Part shown: positions 35,246-44,310 of the stretch, piece after piece | Numbering within the stretch: position 1 is the first letter of the stretch | Layout: each line of letters starts with the position of its first letter | Assembly (NCBI GenBank): GCA_001464935.1 | Contig: LNEL01000061.1 | Coordinates: forward strand, 1-45,662 | Length of the DNA: 45,662 nt | Source of the DNA: Gammaproteobacteria bacterium Ga0077536 | Lineage (GTDB): Bacteria > Pseudomonadota > Gammaproteobacteria > Ga0077536 | Direction of reading: 5' to 3' | Notes under the pieces: generated by a model | What the model was told of the DNA's origin: nothing | The model's database searches: none | The model's input: the letters and a program-made list of their open reading frames with translations, nothing else | Program-made: the position numbers and the translations under genes

Positions 35246-36123
35246 ATATTCATGGAATCAAGCGTATGAATGCTCCCTCCGAGCACCGCGCACCGCGCCC
35301 GACGCGGGTGATCGCGGTGACGAGCGGCAAGGGCGGTGTCGGCAAGTCGACGGTTTCGATCAATCTCGCTACCGCGCTCGCCGCGAGCGGATTGCGCGTG
35401 ACGCTGCTCGACGCCGACCTCGGTCTCGCCAACGTCGATGTGCTGCTGGGCCTTACACCCACCCGCACGCTCGCCAATGTGATCGCGGGCGAATGCGGCC
35501 TGCGCGACATCGTGATCGAAGGCCCGGCCGGCGTGCGCGTGCTGCCGGCGGCCTCCGGCGTGCAGCGGATGGCGGAGCTGACCGATGCCGAACGCATCGG
35601 CCTGATGCACGCGTTCAGCGAGCTCGAAGGCACGATGGACGTGATGGTGGTCGACACCGCCGCCGGTATCGCCGCGAACTCGCTGCAGTTCTGCGAGGCC
35701 TCGCAGGAAGTCATCGTCGTCGTGTGCAACGACCCCGCGTCGATCACCGACGCCTACGCGACGATCAAGGTCATCAATCAGCGGACGCGGCGTTCGCGTT
35801 TCCGGGTGCTCGTCAACATGACACACACGGACCACGAGGCACGCGACATCTTCGGCCGCCTGGTCAAGGCGACCGACCGTTTTCTGGACGTGGCGCTGGA
35901 TTTCGTCGGCGTCATTCCATTTGACCGGTGCGTCGGGCAGGCGGCCCGCCGTCGCGCCCCGGTCGTCACCGCGTATCCGGCGAGTCCTGCCGGGTCCGCA
36001 TTCAAGAGGCTGGCTGCCCAGGCCGATAAGTGGCCCGAACCACGTGCCGCAAGCGGCCAGCTCGAATTTTTCCTGGAACGGATGATCCGCTCCGAAGTGA
36101 TGGGGAGGCACGCGCTGGCATGA
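35242..36123 (+). CDS. fleN: MinD/ParA-like ATPase FleN (flagellar number regulator)
   Basis: A 293-residue ATPase that opposes FleQ and limits flagella to one or few. The deviant Walker A K-G-G-V-G-K-S-T follows R-V-I-A-V-T-S-G, and L-D-A-D-L-G-L-A-N-V-D-V-L-L-G and V-V-D-T-A-A-G-I are the other nucleotide motifs. The start at 35242 overlaps the flhF stop; the frame is open further upstream inside flhF. The end overlaps fliA by four bases. Confidence 0.94.
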   Translation: MNIHGIKRMNAPSEHRAPRPTRVIAVTSGKGGVGKSTVSINLATALAASGLRVTLLDADLGLANVDVLLGLTPTRTLANVIAGECGLRDIVIEGPAGVRVLPAASGVQRMAELTDAERIGLMHAFSELEGTMDVMVVDTAAGIAANSLQFCEASQEVIVVVCNDPASITDAYATIKVINQRTRRSRFRVLVNMTHTDHEARDIFGRLVKATDRFLDVALDFVGVIPFDRCVGQAARRRAPVVTAYPASPAGSAFKRLAAQADKWPEPRAASGQLEFFLERMIRSEVMGRHALA

Positions 36124-36860
36124 AAGAAGTCGCGAAGTACAAACAGGCCGCGCATTCGGGCCTCAATGAAGTCAATCAGGACGAACTCGTCCGCAAGCAC
36201 GCGCCGCTGGTCAAGCGCATCGCCTATCACCTGATGAGCCGGCTGCCGCCTACGGTGCAGATCGACGATCTGGTGCAGTCGGGCATGATCGGACTGCTGG
36301 AGGCGTCGCGAAACTATGACGCCGCGCAGGGCGCGAGCTTCGAAACCTACGCCGGCATCCGCATCCGCGGTGCGATGCTCGACGAGATCCGCAAGGGTGA
36401 CTGGGCACCGCGCTCGCTACATCGGAAGGTGCGCGAGATCAGCAAGGTGGTCGCGGAGATCGAGGCCGAATGCGGTCGCGATGCGCGCGACGCCGAAGTG
36501 GCGGCCAGGCTCGGTATGGAACTGAACCAGTACTACCAGACCCTGCAGGATGCGAGCAGTCACAAGGTCTTCAGTTTCGAAGACTTGCCGAGCAAGGACG
36601 AAGTATTGTCGGAAGGGCTGTTCGAGCGCATTCCGGAACCGTCCGAGAATGTCGAGAAGGAAATGTTCAAGAAAGCGCTCGCGCAGGCGATAGCCTCCCT
36701 GCCGGAACGCGAGCGACTGGTGATGTCGCTGTACTACAAGGAAGAGCTGAACCTGCGCGAGACCGGTGAGGTCATGGGCGTCAGCGAGTCGCGCGTCTGC
36801 CAGATTCATTCCCAGGCGCTGATCCGGCTCAAGGCAAGAATGGTCGACTGGTATTCGTGA
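36120..36860 (+). CDS. fliA: Flagellar sigma factor FliA (sigma-28)
   Basis: A 246-residue sigma factor that directs late flagellar and chemotaxis genes. Region 2 (L-V-K-R-I-A-Y-H-L-x-x-R-L-P-P, I-D-D-L-V-Q-S-G-M-I-G-L, and F-E-T-Y-A-x-I-R-I-R-G-A-M-L-D-E-I-R), region 3 and region 4 (L-R-E-T-G-E-V-M-G-V-S-E-S-R-V-C-Q-I-H) are all present. The start is inside the fleN stop. Boxes it would recognise are seen before fliS and perhaps before cheA. Confidence 0.96.
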   Translation: MKEVAKYKQAAHSGLNEVNQDELVRKHAPLVKRIAYHLMSRLPPTVQIDDLVQSGMIGLLEASRNYDAAQGASFETYAGIRIRGAMLDEIRKGDWAPRSLHRKVREISKVVAEIEAECGRDARDAEVAARLGMELNQYYQTLQDASSHKVFSFEDLPSKDEVLSEGLFERIPEPSENVEKEMFKKALAQAIASLPERERLVMSLYYKEELNLRETGEVMGVSESRVCQIHSQALIRLKARMVDWYS

Positions 36861-36900
36861 GCGCTGTGCCGGGCGCTGCAAACGAAGCTATTCGGAGGTA

Positions 36901-37296
36901 ATGGTGAATCCAAACATGAAGATCCTGATCGTCGACGACTTCTCGACGATGCGCCGGATCATCAAGAACCTGCTGCGCGATCTGGGGTTCAACAATACGC
37001 ATGAGGCCGATGACGGCAACACGGCGTGGCCGATGCTGAAATCGGGCAACTTCGACTTTCTGGTCACGGACTGGAACATGCCCGGCATGCAGGGCATCGA
37101 CCTGCTGCGGGCGGTGCGTGCCGATCCGGGGCTCGCCAACCTGCCGGTGCTGCTGGTCACGGCGGAAGCGCGTCGCGACCAGATCGTGCTCGCCGCCGAA
37201 GCGGGCGTGAATGGCTACATCGTCAAGCCGTTCACCGCGCAGACCCTGAAGGAAAAGCTCGACAAGATTTTCGAACGCCTGGCAGCGACGGCCTAG
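36901..37296 (+). CDS. cheY: Chemotaxis response regulator CheY
   Basis: A 131-residue single receiver domain. The acidic pair is in I-V-D-D-F-S-T-M-R-R-I-I, the phospho-acceptor in V-T-D-W-N-M-P-G-M, the switch Thr in L-L-V-T-A-E-A and the Lys in Y-I-V-K-P-F-T. GGAGG stands directly before the ATG. Phospho-CheY binds FliM; CheZ, encoded next, removes the phosphate. Confidence 0.96.
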   Translation: MVNPNMKILIVDDFSTMRRIIKNLLRDLGFNNTHEADDGNTAWPMLKSGNFDFLVTDWNMPGMQGIDLLRAVRADPGLANLPVLLVTAEARRDQIVLAAEAGVNGYIVKPFTAQTLKEKLDKIFERLAATA

Positions 37297-37341
37297 GCCG
37301 CAGCTCCCGAAGAACGACCCAAAAAAAAGAGGGCAGCGGAG

Positions 37342-38007
37342 ATGGATGTGGCCGACCGTCTGGAACTGGCACGCAAGCTGGTGGGCGCGCTCGAGCGCGG
37401 CGAACAGGGTGATGCCGATCACTGGCTGCAGAGCCTCAGCGACCAGCGTTCTTCGCAACTGCTCAAACAGGTGGCCGAAGTCACCCGTGAAGTACACCAG
37501 GCTTTCGGCGGGGTGATCTCCGACCAGCGCCTGTACGAAATTTCCAAGCACGCGATGCCCGATGCACGCGAGCGCCTCACCTACGTCGTCGAGAAGACGG
37601 AAGAGTCGGCGCACCGGACCCTGACCGCCGTCGAGGACATGCTGTCACTGACCGACCGGCTGGTCGCGAGCGCCGATGCTGCGGGTGCCGATGGCGCGAA
37701 CGCATCCGCCTTCGTGCAGGAGGCCCGACAGTGCGGCGAGCGACTCCGCGGTGGCCTCACCGAAGTGCTGATGGCGCAGGAGTACCAGGATCTCACGGGC
37801 CAGGTGATCAAGAAGACGATCGAGATCGTCGAACAGGTCGAACTGAAACTCGTCTCGGTCCTGATTGCCGCCCGCCCGGCTTTCAGCGGTCACGAGCCGG
37901 CCCGCCCGGCACACGGCGAAGCGACGGGTCCGGCCATACGCCAGGCCGCCGACGTCATGAATCACCAGCACGACGTGGACGATCTGCTCGCCGAACTCGG
38001 CGTCTGA
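37342..38007 (+). CDS. cheZ: CheY phosphatase CheZ
   Basis: A 221-residue helical protein. The catalytic segment Q-E-Y-Q-D-L-T-G-Q-V-I-K-K, with the key glutamine, is near residue 150. The tail D-V-D-D-L-L-A-E-L-G-V (211-221) is the CheY-docking peptide, here at the very C terminus as in the family. It follows cheY by 45 bases. Confidence 0.94.
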   Translation: MDVADRLELARKLVGALERGEQGDADHWLQSLSDQRSSQLLKQVAEVTREVHQAFGGVISDQRLYEISKHAMPDARERLTYVVEKTEESAHRTLTAVEDMLSLTDRLVASADAAGADGANASAFVQEARQCGERLRGGLTEVLMAQEYQDLTGQVIKKTIEIVEQVELKLVSVLIAARPAFSGHEPARPAHGEATGPAIRQAADVMNHQHDVDDLLAELGV

Positions 38008-38154
38008 TCCGCCGACCGTGCGACGCTGCGCAGGCCTGCCTGCGCTGGCCCGTCACCTCCAGTCCCCCGATGTCCGCGCCGGGCGCATCTGTCGCGCCGC
38101 GCACGCGCGCCGGTCCGCCGGCCCCGGCACCCGTTCATCTCCCTAATTTCCGAT

Positions 38155-38181
38155 TCAGCCTTTGCGACGGATTGCCGATAC
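38155..38181 (+). promoter_or_regulatory. Candidate sigma-28 (FliA) promoter upstream of cheA
   Basis: GCCGATAC at 38174-38181 matches the -10 consensus at seven of eight bases. TCAGCCTT lies exactly 11 bases upstream and matches TAAAGTTT at only four. It is in the 244-base gap between cheZ and cheA (38008-38251), which otherwise shows nothing I can identify. Position and spacing make it plausible. Confidence 0.4.
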
Positions 38182-38251
38182 AGCGAGACGCGAAATCGAA
38201 ATCCCCGGCCGCTGTGGGTCGGGATCCGCCGAACGAACAAGGCACGACACG

Positions 38252-40295
38252 ATGGATGACGAAATACTGCAGGACTTCCTGGTCGAAGCGCAGGAGATCC
38301 TCGAAAACCTGGATTCGCAGCTGATCGAACTCGAAGGCAAGCCGGATGATCGCGGCCTGCTGAATGCGATCTTCCGAGGTTTCCACACCATCAAGGGTGG
38401 CGCCGGATTCCTGAGTCTCGACGCACTCGTCGAGGTGGCCCACAAGGCCGAAGACGTCTTCGACCAGCTGCGCAACGGCAAACGGACGCTCGACGCGGCG
38501 ACGATGGACGTGTTCCTGCAGGTGCTCGACGCACTGCGGGCGATGTTCGGCGCGCTGCACGCGGGGCAAGTGCCGGAACCGGCAGAGCCTGCGCTGGTGG
38601 CGATCCTGCGCCGGCTGGCCGCCGGTGAGACGCTGTCCGATCACGCGGCCGCGCCGGCCGTCGAGGTCGCAGTCGGCTCCACCCCCGACATCGTGAGCGT
38701 CACCGAATCACCGTCCGTTGCCGGCGGTGAATTCGACGAGGTCGTCGCCGGCATGATCGCCGAAGAAGTGTCGAACCCGAGCCCGGCCAGCGATTTGATC
38801 ACCGATGATGAATTCGAAGCCCTGCTCGACAAGCTGCAGACCGAGGCCCCGCCGGCGCCCCCGCGCGCCGCCGAGCCCGCGAGCGGCACGCCTGATTTGA
38901 TCACGGACGATGAGTTCGAGGCCCTGCTCGACAACCTGCAGGCGGCGAAGCCTGGCCCGGTGCCGGCGCCAGTGGCGGCCGCCGATGCCAGCGACGCGGC
39001 GCTGATCACCGACGACGAATTCGACCACCTGCTCGACAAACTGCACGGGCCCGGCAAGTTCGTGGCGGCGCCAGCGACACCACCGGCACCGGCCGCCATC
39101 GCGCCGGTGGCGCCGCCACCCGTCCCCGAGAAGCGGGCCGACGCGGCGGCCGCCGACGGCCAGGCCAAGGACAACACGATCCGGGTCGGCACCGACGTGC
39201 TCGATCGCATCATGAACATGGTCGGCGAACTCGTGCTGATCCGGAACCGGCTGACGAACCTGCAGGCCACCGTCGGCAACCCCGAGGTCACCCAGGCGGT
39301 ATCGAACCTGGACGTCGTGACCAGCGACCTGCAGATGGCGGCGATGAAGACCCGCATGCAGCCGATCAAGAAGGTCTTCGGGCGCTTTCCCCGCGTGGTG
39401 CGCGATCTCGCGCGCAATCTGCACAAGGAAATCGAGCTCGAGATGGCGGGCGAGGAGACCGATCTCGACAAGAATCTCGTCGAAGCACTGTCCGATCCGC
39501 TCGTGCACCTGGTGCGCAATGCGGTCGACCACGGAATCGAAACGCCGGAGGTCCGCGTCGCCAACGGCAAGTCGCGCCATGGCACGCTGCGCCTGGCGGC
39601 CGAGCAGGATGGCGATCAGATCCTGCTGACGATCAAGGACCAAGTCGGTCGAGAAGGGGCTGCTCGAACACGATGCCGCGGCCCGCCTGTCCGAACGCGA
39701 ATGCTTCGAACTGATTTTCCTGCCCGGTTTTTCGACGAAGGAAGAGATCTCGGACGTGTCCGGTCGCGGCGTCGGCATGGACGTGGTGAAAACACGCATC
39801 ACGCAGCTCAACGGGTCGATCGAAATCGATTCGAAGCTCAACATCGGTACCACGATCAAGATCCGGGTGCCGCTGACGCTTGCGATCATGCCGACGCTGA
39901 TGGTCGTGCTGGGTCAGCAGATCTTTGCGCTGCCGCTCGTCAACGTCAAAGAAATCATCGATTTCAAGCGCAACCAGGCGCGTGAAGTCAACGGCAGCAA
40001 GACGCTCGTGGTGCGCGGCAAGGCGCTGCCGCTGTTCTATCTGAGCCGCTGGCTCATCAACGGCGTGCACGATTATGCCGTCGACAACGGGCATGTCGTG
40101 GTGGTATCGGTCGGCAGCCAGTCGATGGGCCTCATCGTCGACGAACTGATCGGGCAGGAAGAAGTCGTGATCAAGCCGCTCGGTGCGATGCTGCAGGGAA
40201 CCAAGGGCCTGTCGGGCGCGACGATCACCGGCAATGGCCGCATCGCGCTGATTCTCGACCTGCCGGAACTGATTGACGCCTACGCGCGGCGCTGA
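38252..40295 (+). pseudogene. cheA: Chemotaxis histidine kinase CheA, interrupted by a frameshift in the ATPase domain
   Basis: CheA autophosphorylates and passes phosphate to CheY and CheB. P1 has the phospho-site H45 in F-H-T-I-K-G-G-A. No folded P2 is visible: residues 125-305 are Ala/Pro-rich with three L-I-T-D-D-E-F-type motifs. P3/P4 follow, with V-G-E-L-V-L-I-R-N-R and L-V-R-N-A-V-D-H-G-I-E. After L-L-T-I-K-D (to 39640) the frame changes; K-S-V-E-K-G-L-L-E-H-D-A resumes from 39642 in another frame and continues through G-R-G-V-G-M-D-V-V and the CheW-like P5 to 40295. About 12 residues, including the D-x-G-x-G ATP-binding box, are missing, consistent with a 35-base deletion. As read, a product in the first frame ends at 39985 and would be inactive. 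Confidence 0.9.
38795..39043 (+). repeat. Three copies of a FliM-like acidic docking motif in the CheA linker
   Basis: Copies at 38795-38836, 38897-38938 and 39002-39043 encode L-I-T-D-D-E-F-E-A-L-L-D-K-L, L-I-T-D-D-E-F-E-A-L-L-D-N-L and L-I-T-D-D-E-F-D-H-L-L-D-K-L. Codons differ mostly at third positions, while the peptide is kept. The core D-E-F-E-A-L-L parallels D-E-I-D-A-L-L at the CheY-binding end of FliM encoded at 26974-27003. Confidence 0.85.
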
Positions 40296-40315
40296 GCGCG
40301 TAGCGAACCGCCCTG

Positions 40316-41374
40316 ATGTCGCACACCGCCACCGACCGTCGCCCGGGTACGCCGCTGCGCGTGCTGGTGGTCGAGGATTCGCTGTTCTTCCGTGGCCAGC
40401 TCGTGCGCTTGCTGCAGGACGAAGGCGATATCGTCGTGGTCGGCGAGGCCGGTGACGGCATCGAGGCGATTCGCAAGGTGCAGACGCTGCGGCCCGATCT
40501 GGTGACGATGGATATCGAGATGCCGGTGATGGACGGCATCGCCGCAGTACGCGAGATCATGAAGATCGCGCCGACCGCGATCATGATGCTGTCAGCGCTC
40601 ACCCGCCTCGGTGCCGACGCGACCTTTGCGGCGCTCGAGGCAGGCGCCGCCGATTTCATTCCGAAGCAGAGCCTGAGCGGCGACGGTTCGGCGGCCGCTG
40701 CGCGCGCGCTGCGCGAGCGGGTGCGTCAGCTGGCGCGCGGCGGTCTGCGCGTGGGCGCCGTGCCGCGTGCGCCGGCGGCGAATGCCGCCGCGGCCGGTTT
40801 CGCCGAGCGCAGTCTGCTCGTGATCGGGGCCTCGACCGGCGGGCCGGCCCTGGTGTCCGAACTGCTCGACGCGGCGGCGCCCGACCTGCCGTGCGCGGTG
40901 CTCGTGGTCATGCACATGCCAGCCGGTTTCACCCGCTACTACGCCGAGCGCACCGATCGCCGGTGCGCGTTGACGGTCGCCGAAGCGGTCGACGGGGCGG
41001 TCCTCGTGCCTGGACGCGTGTGGATTGCGCCTGGCGGCAGCCAGACGACGATCCGGCGCGGCGGCGGGCTCGAACTCGAACTCGACGTGCGCGAGGCGGC
41101 GTCCTCCGACGTGTACCGCCCCTGCATCGACCTGACGCTGACCAGCGTCGCCCAGACGTACAGATCGCGCGCGCTCGCCGTGATCGCCACGGGCATGGGC
41201 TCCGACGGCGCCCACGGCTGCCGTGCACTGCGCGCGGCCGGCGGCGGTATCTGGGCACAGGACGAGGCGAGCAGTGCGGTGTTCGGCATGCCGGCCGCCG
41301 TGATCAATGCCGGCCTCGCCGACGAAGTCGTCTCGGCCGGCGAGCTCAAGCGCAGACTGCAACAGGGACGTTGA
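40316..41374 (+). CDS. cheB: Chemotaxis methylesterase/glutamine deamidase CheB
   Basis: A 352-residue adaptation enzyme that demethylates receptors. The receiver domain has V-V-E-D-S-L-F-F-R, the acceptor in V-T-M-D-I-E-M-P-V-M-D-G and a Lys in F-I-P-K. The linker is about 30 residues. The catalytic domain shows the Ser of G-A-S-T-G-G-P, the His of V-M-H-M-P-A-G-F-T and the Asp of G-M-G-S-D-G-A-H-G, so the triad is intact. It is followed three bases later by motC. Confidence 0.94.
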   Translation: MSHTATDRRPGTPLRVLVVEDSLFFRGQLVRLLQDEGDIVVVGEAGDGIEAIRKVQTLRPDLVTMDIEMPVMDGIAAVREIMKIAPTAIMMLSALTRLGADATFAALEAGAADFIPKQSLSGDGSAAAARALRERVRQLARGGLRVGAVPRAPAANAAAAGFAERSLLVIGASTGGPALVSELLDAAAPDLPCAVLVVMHMPAGFTRYYAERTDRRCALTVAEAVDGAVLVPGRVWIAPGGSQTTIRRGGGLELELDVREAASSDVYRPCIDLTLTSVAQTYRSRALAVIATGMGSDGAHGCRALRAAGGGIWAQDEASSAVFGMPAAVINAGLADEVVSAGELKRRLQQGR

Positions 41375-41377
41375 CGC

Positions 41378-42118
41378 ATGGATCTGTTGAGCATATTCGG
41401 TCTCCTGCTCGGCCTGACCGCCGTGGTCGTCGGGCAGTATCTCGAAGGTGGGCACCTGTCGATGCTGGTCAACGGCCCGGCGCTGTTGATCGTCGTCGGC
41501 GGCACCCTCGGCGCGACGATGGTCCAGTCGCCGCTGCCCGTCTTCACGCGCGCGCTGCGCATGAGCAGCTGGGTGCTGCGGCCGCCGGTGCTGCCGCTGG
41601 AAGCGGCGATGAAGGAGCTGATTCACTGGTGCCGCGTGGCCCGTCGCGACGGCCTGCTGGGCCTCGAGGGTCTCGTGGAATCTGTCCGCAATCCGTATGC
41701 CCGCAAGTCGCTGCAGCTGCTGATCGACGGCAATGAACCGACGGTGATCCGCGAAACCCTGCAAATCGATACTGCCGTGCGCGAACAGCGCGATCTGCTG
41801 GCGGCGAAGGTGTTCGACAGCATGGGCGGCTATGCGCCGACGCTGGGCATCCTCGGCGCGGTCATTGGCCTGATTCACGTGATGAACAACCTCAGCGATC
41901 CGTCGATGCTCGGCCAGGGCATCGGCGTCGCGTTCGTGGCAACGGTGTACGGCGTCGGACTCGCGAACCTCGTGTTCCTGCCGATCGGGGTCAAGCTCCG
42001 CGCGCTGGTGCGCCAGGAAACCCGACTCGAGGAGATGATAGCGATCGGCATCACCGCGATAGCCGACGGCGAGAACCCCCGCGTCGTCGAGTCGAGGCTG
42101 CAGGGGCTGCTCAGATGA
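41378..42118 (+). CDS. motC: Flagellar motor stator protein MotC (MotA family)
   Basis: A 246-residue membrane protein with four helices that forms the ring of a proton-driven stator. The N-terminal L-L-G-L-T-A-V-V-V-G-Q-Y-L-E-G-G and the later segment Y-A-P-T-L-G-I-L-G-A-V-I-G-L-I-H-V-M are typical. Its position between cheB and motD matches the MotCD pair of Pseudomonas, used on top of MotAB. The stop overlaps motD by four bases. Confidence 0.92.
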   Translation: MDLLSIFGLLLGLTAVVVGQYLEGGHLSMLVNGPALLIVVGGTLGATMVQSPLPVFTRALRMSSWVLRPPVLPLEAAMKELIHWCRVARRDGLLGLEGLVESVRNPYARKSLQLLIDGNEPTVIRETLQIDTAVREQRDLLAAKVFDSMGGYAPTLGILGAVIGLIHVMNNLSDPSMLGQGIGVAFVATVYGVGLANLVFLPIGVKLRALVRQETRLEEMIAIGITAIADGENPRVVESRLQGLLR

Positions 42119-43041
42119 TGCCGCGCGGGCCGTCGCCGTGGCTGCGCCCGCAGGCCGAGGAAGAAGACCACGGGCGGGACCGATGGATGGTCTCGTATGC
42201 TGACTTCATCACGCTGCTGCTTGCGTTCTTCGTCGTGCTGTACTCAATCTCCTCGATCAACAACGGCAAGTTCCGCGTGCTGTCGAATTCAATCGTCACC
42301 GTCTTCAACGACGAGGTGACGCGCGCGACGCCGATCGACATGGGCGGTGGCGCGCCGCCGCAGACCGGCATGCTCGACGGCAGCCGCAATCTCGCGGAAA
42401 TCGACGAGCCGACGGGCGAAGACTCGGTGACGGCGCTGACGCCGTCGCCGCTCGCGCCACCCGCGGTACCGGCAGTCGGCACGCCGCGCGAGCGCATCGA
42501 GGCCGTGCTCGCGCCGTTCGAGGAGACGGGCGACGTCAAGGTGCGCGAGACGAAGGATTTCCTCACAGTCGAACTCGGCAGCGAGCTCCTGTTCGACAGC
42601 GGCAGCGCGCAACTCAGCGCGGCGGCGCTGCCGATGATCGACAAGGTGGCCGCAGTCGTCGCCGACACCGGCCAGCCTGCACGCGTCGAAGGCTTCACCG
42701 ACAACGTGCCGTTGAACGGCGGCCCTTATGGCTCGAACTGGGGGCTGTCGGCCGCACGGGCGGCAAGCATTGCCGATCGGTTGGCCGCCGCGCGCGTGAA
42801 CCCGGACAAACTTGCCGCCGTCGGCTACGGCGAATACCGGCCGGTCGCTGACAATCGCACGGAGGAGGGCCGTCGGCAGAACCGGCGCGTCGTCATCGCC
42901 ATCGCAAAACATGAAGGCGCATCGGTACTTGCGGGCGAATCGGCGACCGAGGCCGAGACTTTGCCTGACGCGGAGCCGCCGACGGCACCAAGCTTGCAAC
43001 GCATCACTGAACTTCCCGGCCCAGCGGAGATAGGCCCATGA
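42115..43041 (+). CDS. motD: Flagellar motor stator protein MotD (MotB family)
   Basis: A 308-residue stator partner of MotC. One TM helix holds the proton-carrying D30 in W-M-V-S-Y-A-D-F-I-T-L-L. The OmpA-like peptidoglycan-binding domain has L-L-F-D-S-G-S-A, V-E-G-F-T-D-N-V-P and N-R-R-V-V-I. A plug/linker of about 90 residues lies between. A 45-residue variable acidic tail follows. It overlaps parA by four bases. Confidence 0.93.
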   Translation: MMPRGPSPWLRPQAEEEDHGRDRWMVSYADFITLLLAFFVVLYSISSINNGKFRVLSNSIVTVFNDEVTRATPIDMGGGAPPQTGMLDGSRNLAEIDEPTGEDSVTALTPSPLAPPAVPAVGTPRERIEAVLAPFEETGDVKVRETKDFLTVELGSELLFDSGSAQLSAAALPMIDKVAAVVADTGQPARVEGFTDNVPLNGGPYGSNWGLSAARAASIADRLAAARVNPDKLAAVGYGEYRPVADNRTEEGRRQNRRVVIAIAKHEGASVLAGESATEAETLPDAEPPTAPSLQRITELPGPAEIGP

Positions 43042-43835
43042 AGATTTGGACGATTGCGGCACAGAAGGGTGGCGTCGGTAAAACGACGACGACGATGAAC
43101 CTGGCCGGCACGCTGTTGCGCGAAGGCGCGCGTGTGCTGCTGGTCGATCTCGACCCCCACGGATCCCTGACGAGTTACTGCGGTCTCGACCCCGATACGG
43201 TCGAGCCGAATGTCTACGAGGTGTTCGCCGCCGCGGCGCGCGACGAGACCCTGAACCTCGCTGACATCGTGCATCCCACGCGCCTGGCGGATCTGTCGAT
43301 TGCACCGGCCTCCGGCGCGCTGGTCACGCTCGAGCGGCGTTTCGGCTTGCGCTCGGGCATGGGCCTCGCGCTCAGTCGCAGCCTGCAGACCGTGGCCGAC
43401 CATTACGACTACTGCCTCGTCGACTGTCCACCGACGCTCGGCGTGCTGGTGATCAACGCGCTCGTGTGCTGCGAGCAGTTGATAGCGCCGGTGCAGACGG
43501 AGTTCCTTGCCGAGCAGTCGCTCGACCGCCTGTTGCACACGCTGAAGATGATCGAGCGCTCGCGCGGCGCGCCGCTGCCCTACCTCGTCGTGCCGACGAT
43601 GTACGACCGCCGCACCCGCGCGGCCACCGACACGCTGGCCGCGATCCGCGCGCGCCAGGATCTCGTGCTGTGGGACGAATTCATTCCCGTGGACACCCAG
43701 TTCCGCGAAGCCAGCCGGCTCGGCGAACCGCTGACGCTGCGCCAGCCCTATGCGCGCGGCAGCGTGGCCTACCAGCACCTGCTGGCGGCCCTGCGTGGGG
43801 AAGAAGCCATGACTTTGATGAGGGCGGCCGGATGA
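43038..43835 (+). CDS. ParA-type ATPase positioning the polar chemotaxis array
   Basis: A 265-residue MinD/ParA ATPase: Q-K-G-G-V-G-K-T-T (Walker A), L-L-V-D-L-D-P-H-G-S and Y-C-L-V-D-C-P-P-T-L-G. Inside a motCD-cheW block this is the ParC type that places chemotaxis proteins at the pole and helps their inheritance. No parB or centromere-like site is near. The stop overlaps the next start (ATGA). Confidence 0.9.
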   Translation: MKIWTIAAQKGGVGKTTTTMNLAGTLLREGARVLLVDLDPHGSLTSYCGLDPDTVEPNVYEVFAAAARDETLNLADIVHPTRLADLSIAPASGALVTLERRFGLRSGMGLALSRSLQTVADHYDYCLVDCPPTLGVLVINALVCCEQLIAPVQTEFLAEQSLDRLLHTLKMIERSRGAPLPYLVVPTMYDRRTRAATDTLAAIRARQDLVLWDEFIPVDTQFREASRLGEPLTLRQPYARGSVAYQHLLAALRGEEAMTLMRAAG

Positions 43836-44284
43836 GCGCCGCCGATCTCGTCGCTGCCTATCTCGATGCGCATCTGCATCTGGCGCCCGACGGCCCGGTG
43901 TTGCCGGACACCGTCGAAGTGCTGGCCTTTCGGGTGGGCCCGTTTCGTTTCCTGTGTCGCGCCGACGCCTTGACGCCCACGGCAGGCGACGTCGCCGCCG
44001 TGACGCTGCAGGCCGCCGAACTCGTGCCGGTGCCGTATCGCTCCCATCTGCGCCAGGGGCTGTTCCCCGGCCGCGATGTCCTGCGCCTCAAGGGTGGCCG
44101 GCTCGAGATTCGCGGGCTCCAAATCGAGCACACGATGCGGCTGCCGCAGGCGGCCATGGCGCCGCGCGGCCCGCGCGCCGAGGCGCCGTGGATCAGCGCG
44201 ACGACGCGCGAGCCGCCGGCCTTCGTGCTGGACCCGGATGCCGCGCAACTGCATTTCATGCGCCGGAACCGGCCGGGCGGCTGA
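43832..44284 (+). CDS. CheW-like domain protein, candidate ParP-type array adaptor (short)
   Basis: A 150-residue protein. Its middle, V-L-A-F-R-V-G-P-F-R-F-L-C-R-A-D-A-L and L-R-Q-G-L-F-P-G-R-D-V-L-R-L-K-G, has the rhythm of a CheW domain, though it is divergent. In other polar flagellates the gene between parC and cheW encodes ParP, which joins the ATPase to CheA/CheW arrays through a CheW-like domain after a long disordered region. Here that region is absent and the protein is short. Function is inferred mainly from position and coupling to parA. Confidence 0.6.
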   Translation: MSAADLVAAYLDAHLHLAPDGPVLPDTVEVLAFRVGPFRFLCRADALTPTAGDVAAVTLQAAELVPVPYRSHLRQGLFPGRDVLRLKGGRLEIRGLQIEHTMRLPQAAMAPRGPRAEAPWISATTREPPAFVLDPDAAQLHFMRRNRPGG

Positions 44285-44310
44285 GTCCCGGCTGCGGTGC
44301 GCCCGGGGGC

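Noticed and set aside
36022..36029. GCCGATAA inside fleN, about 90 bases before fliA, as a possible autoregulatory sigma-28 promoter.
   Set aside because: No acceptable -35 element at 11 bases; one chance match is likely in a window of this size.
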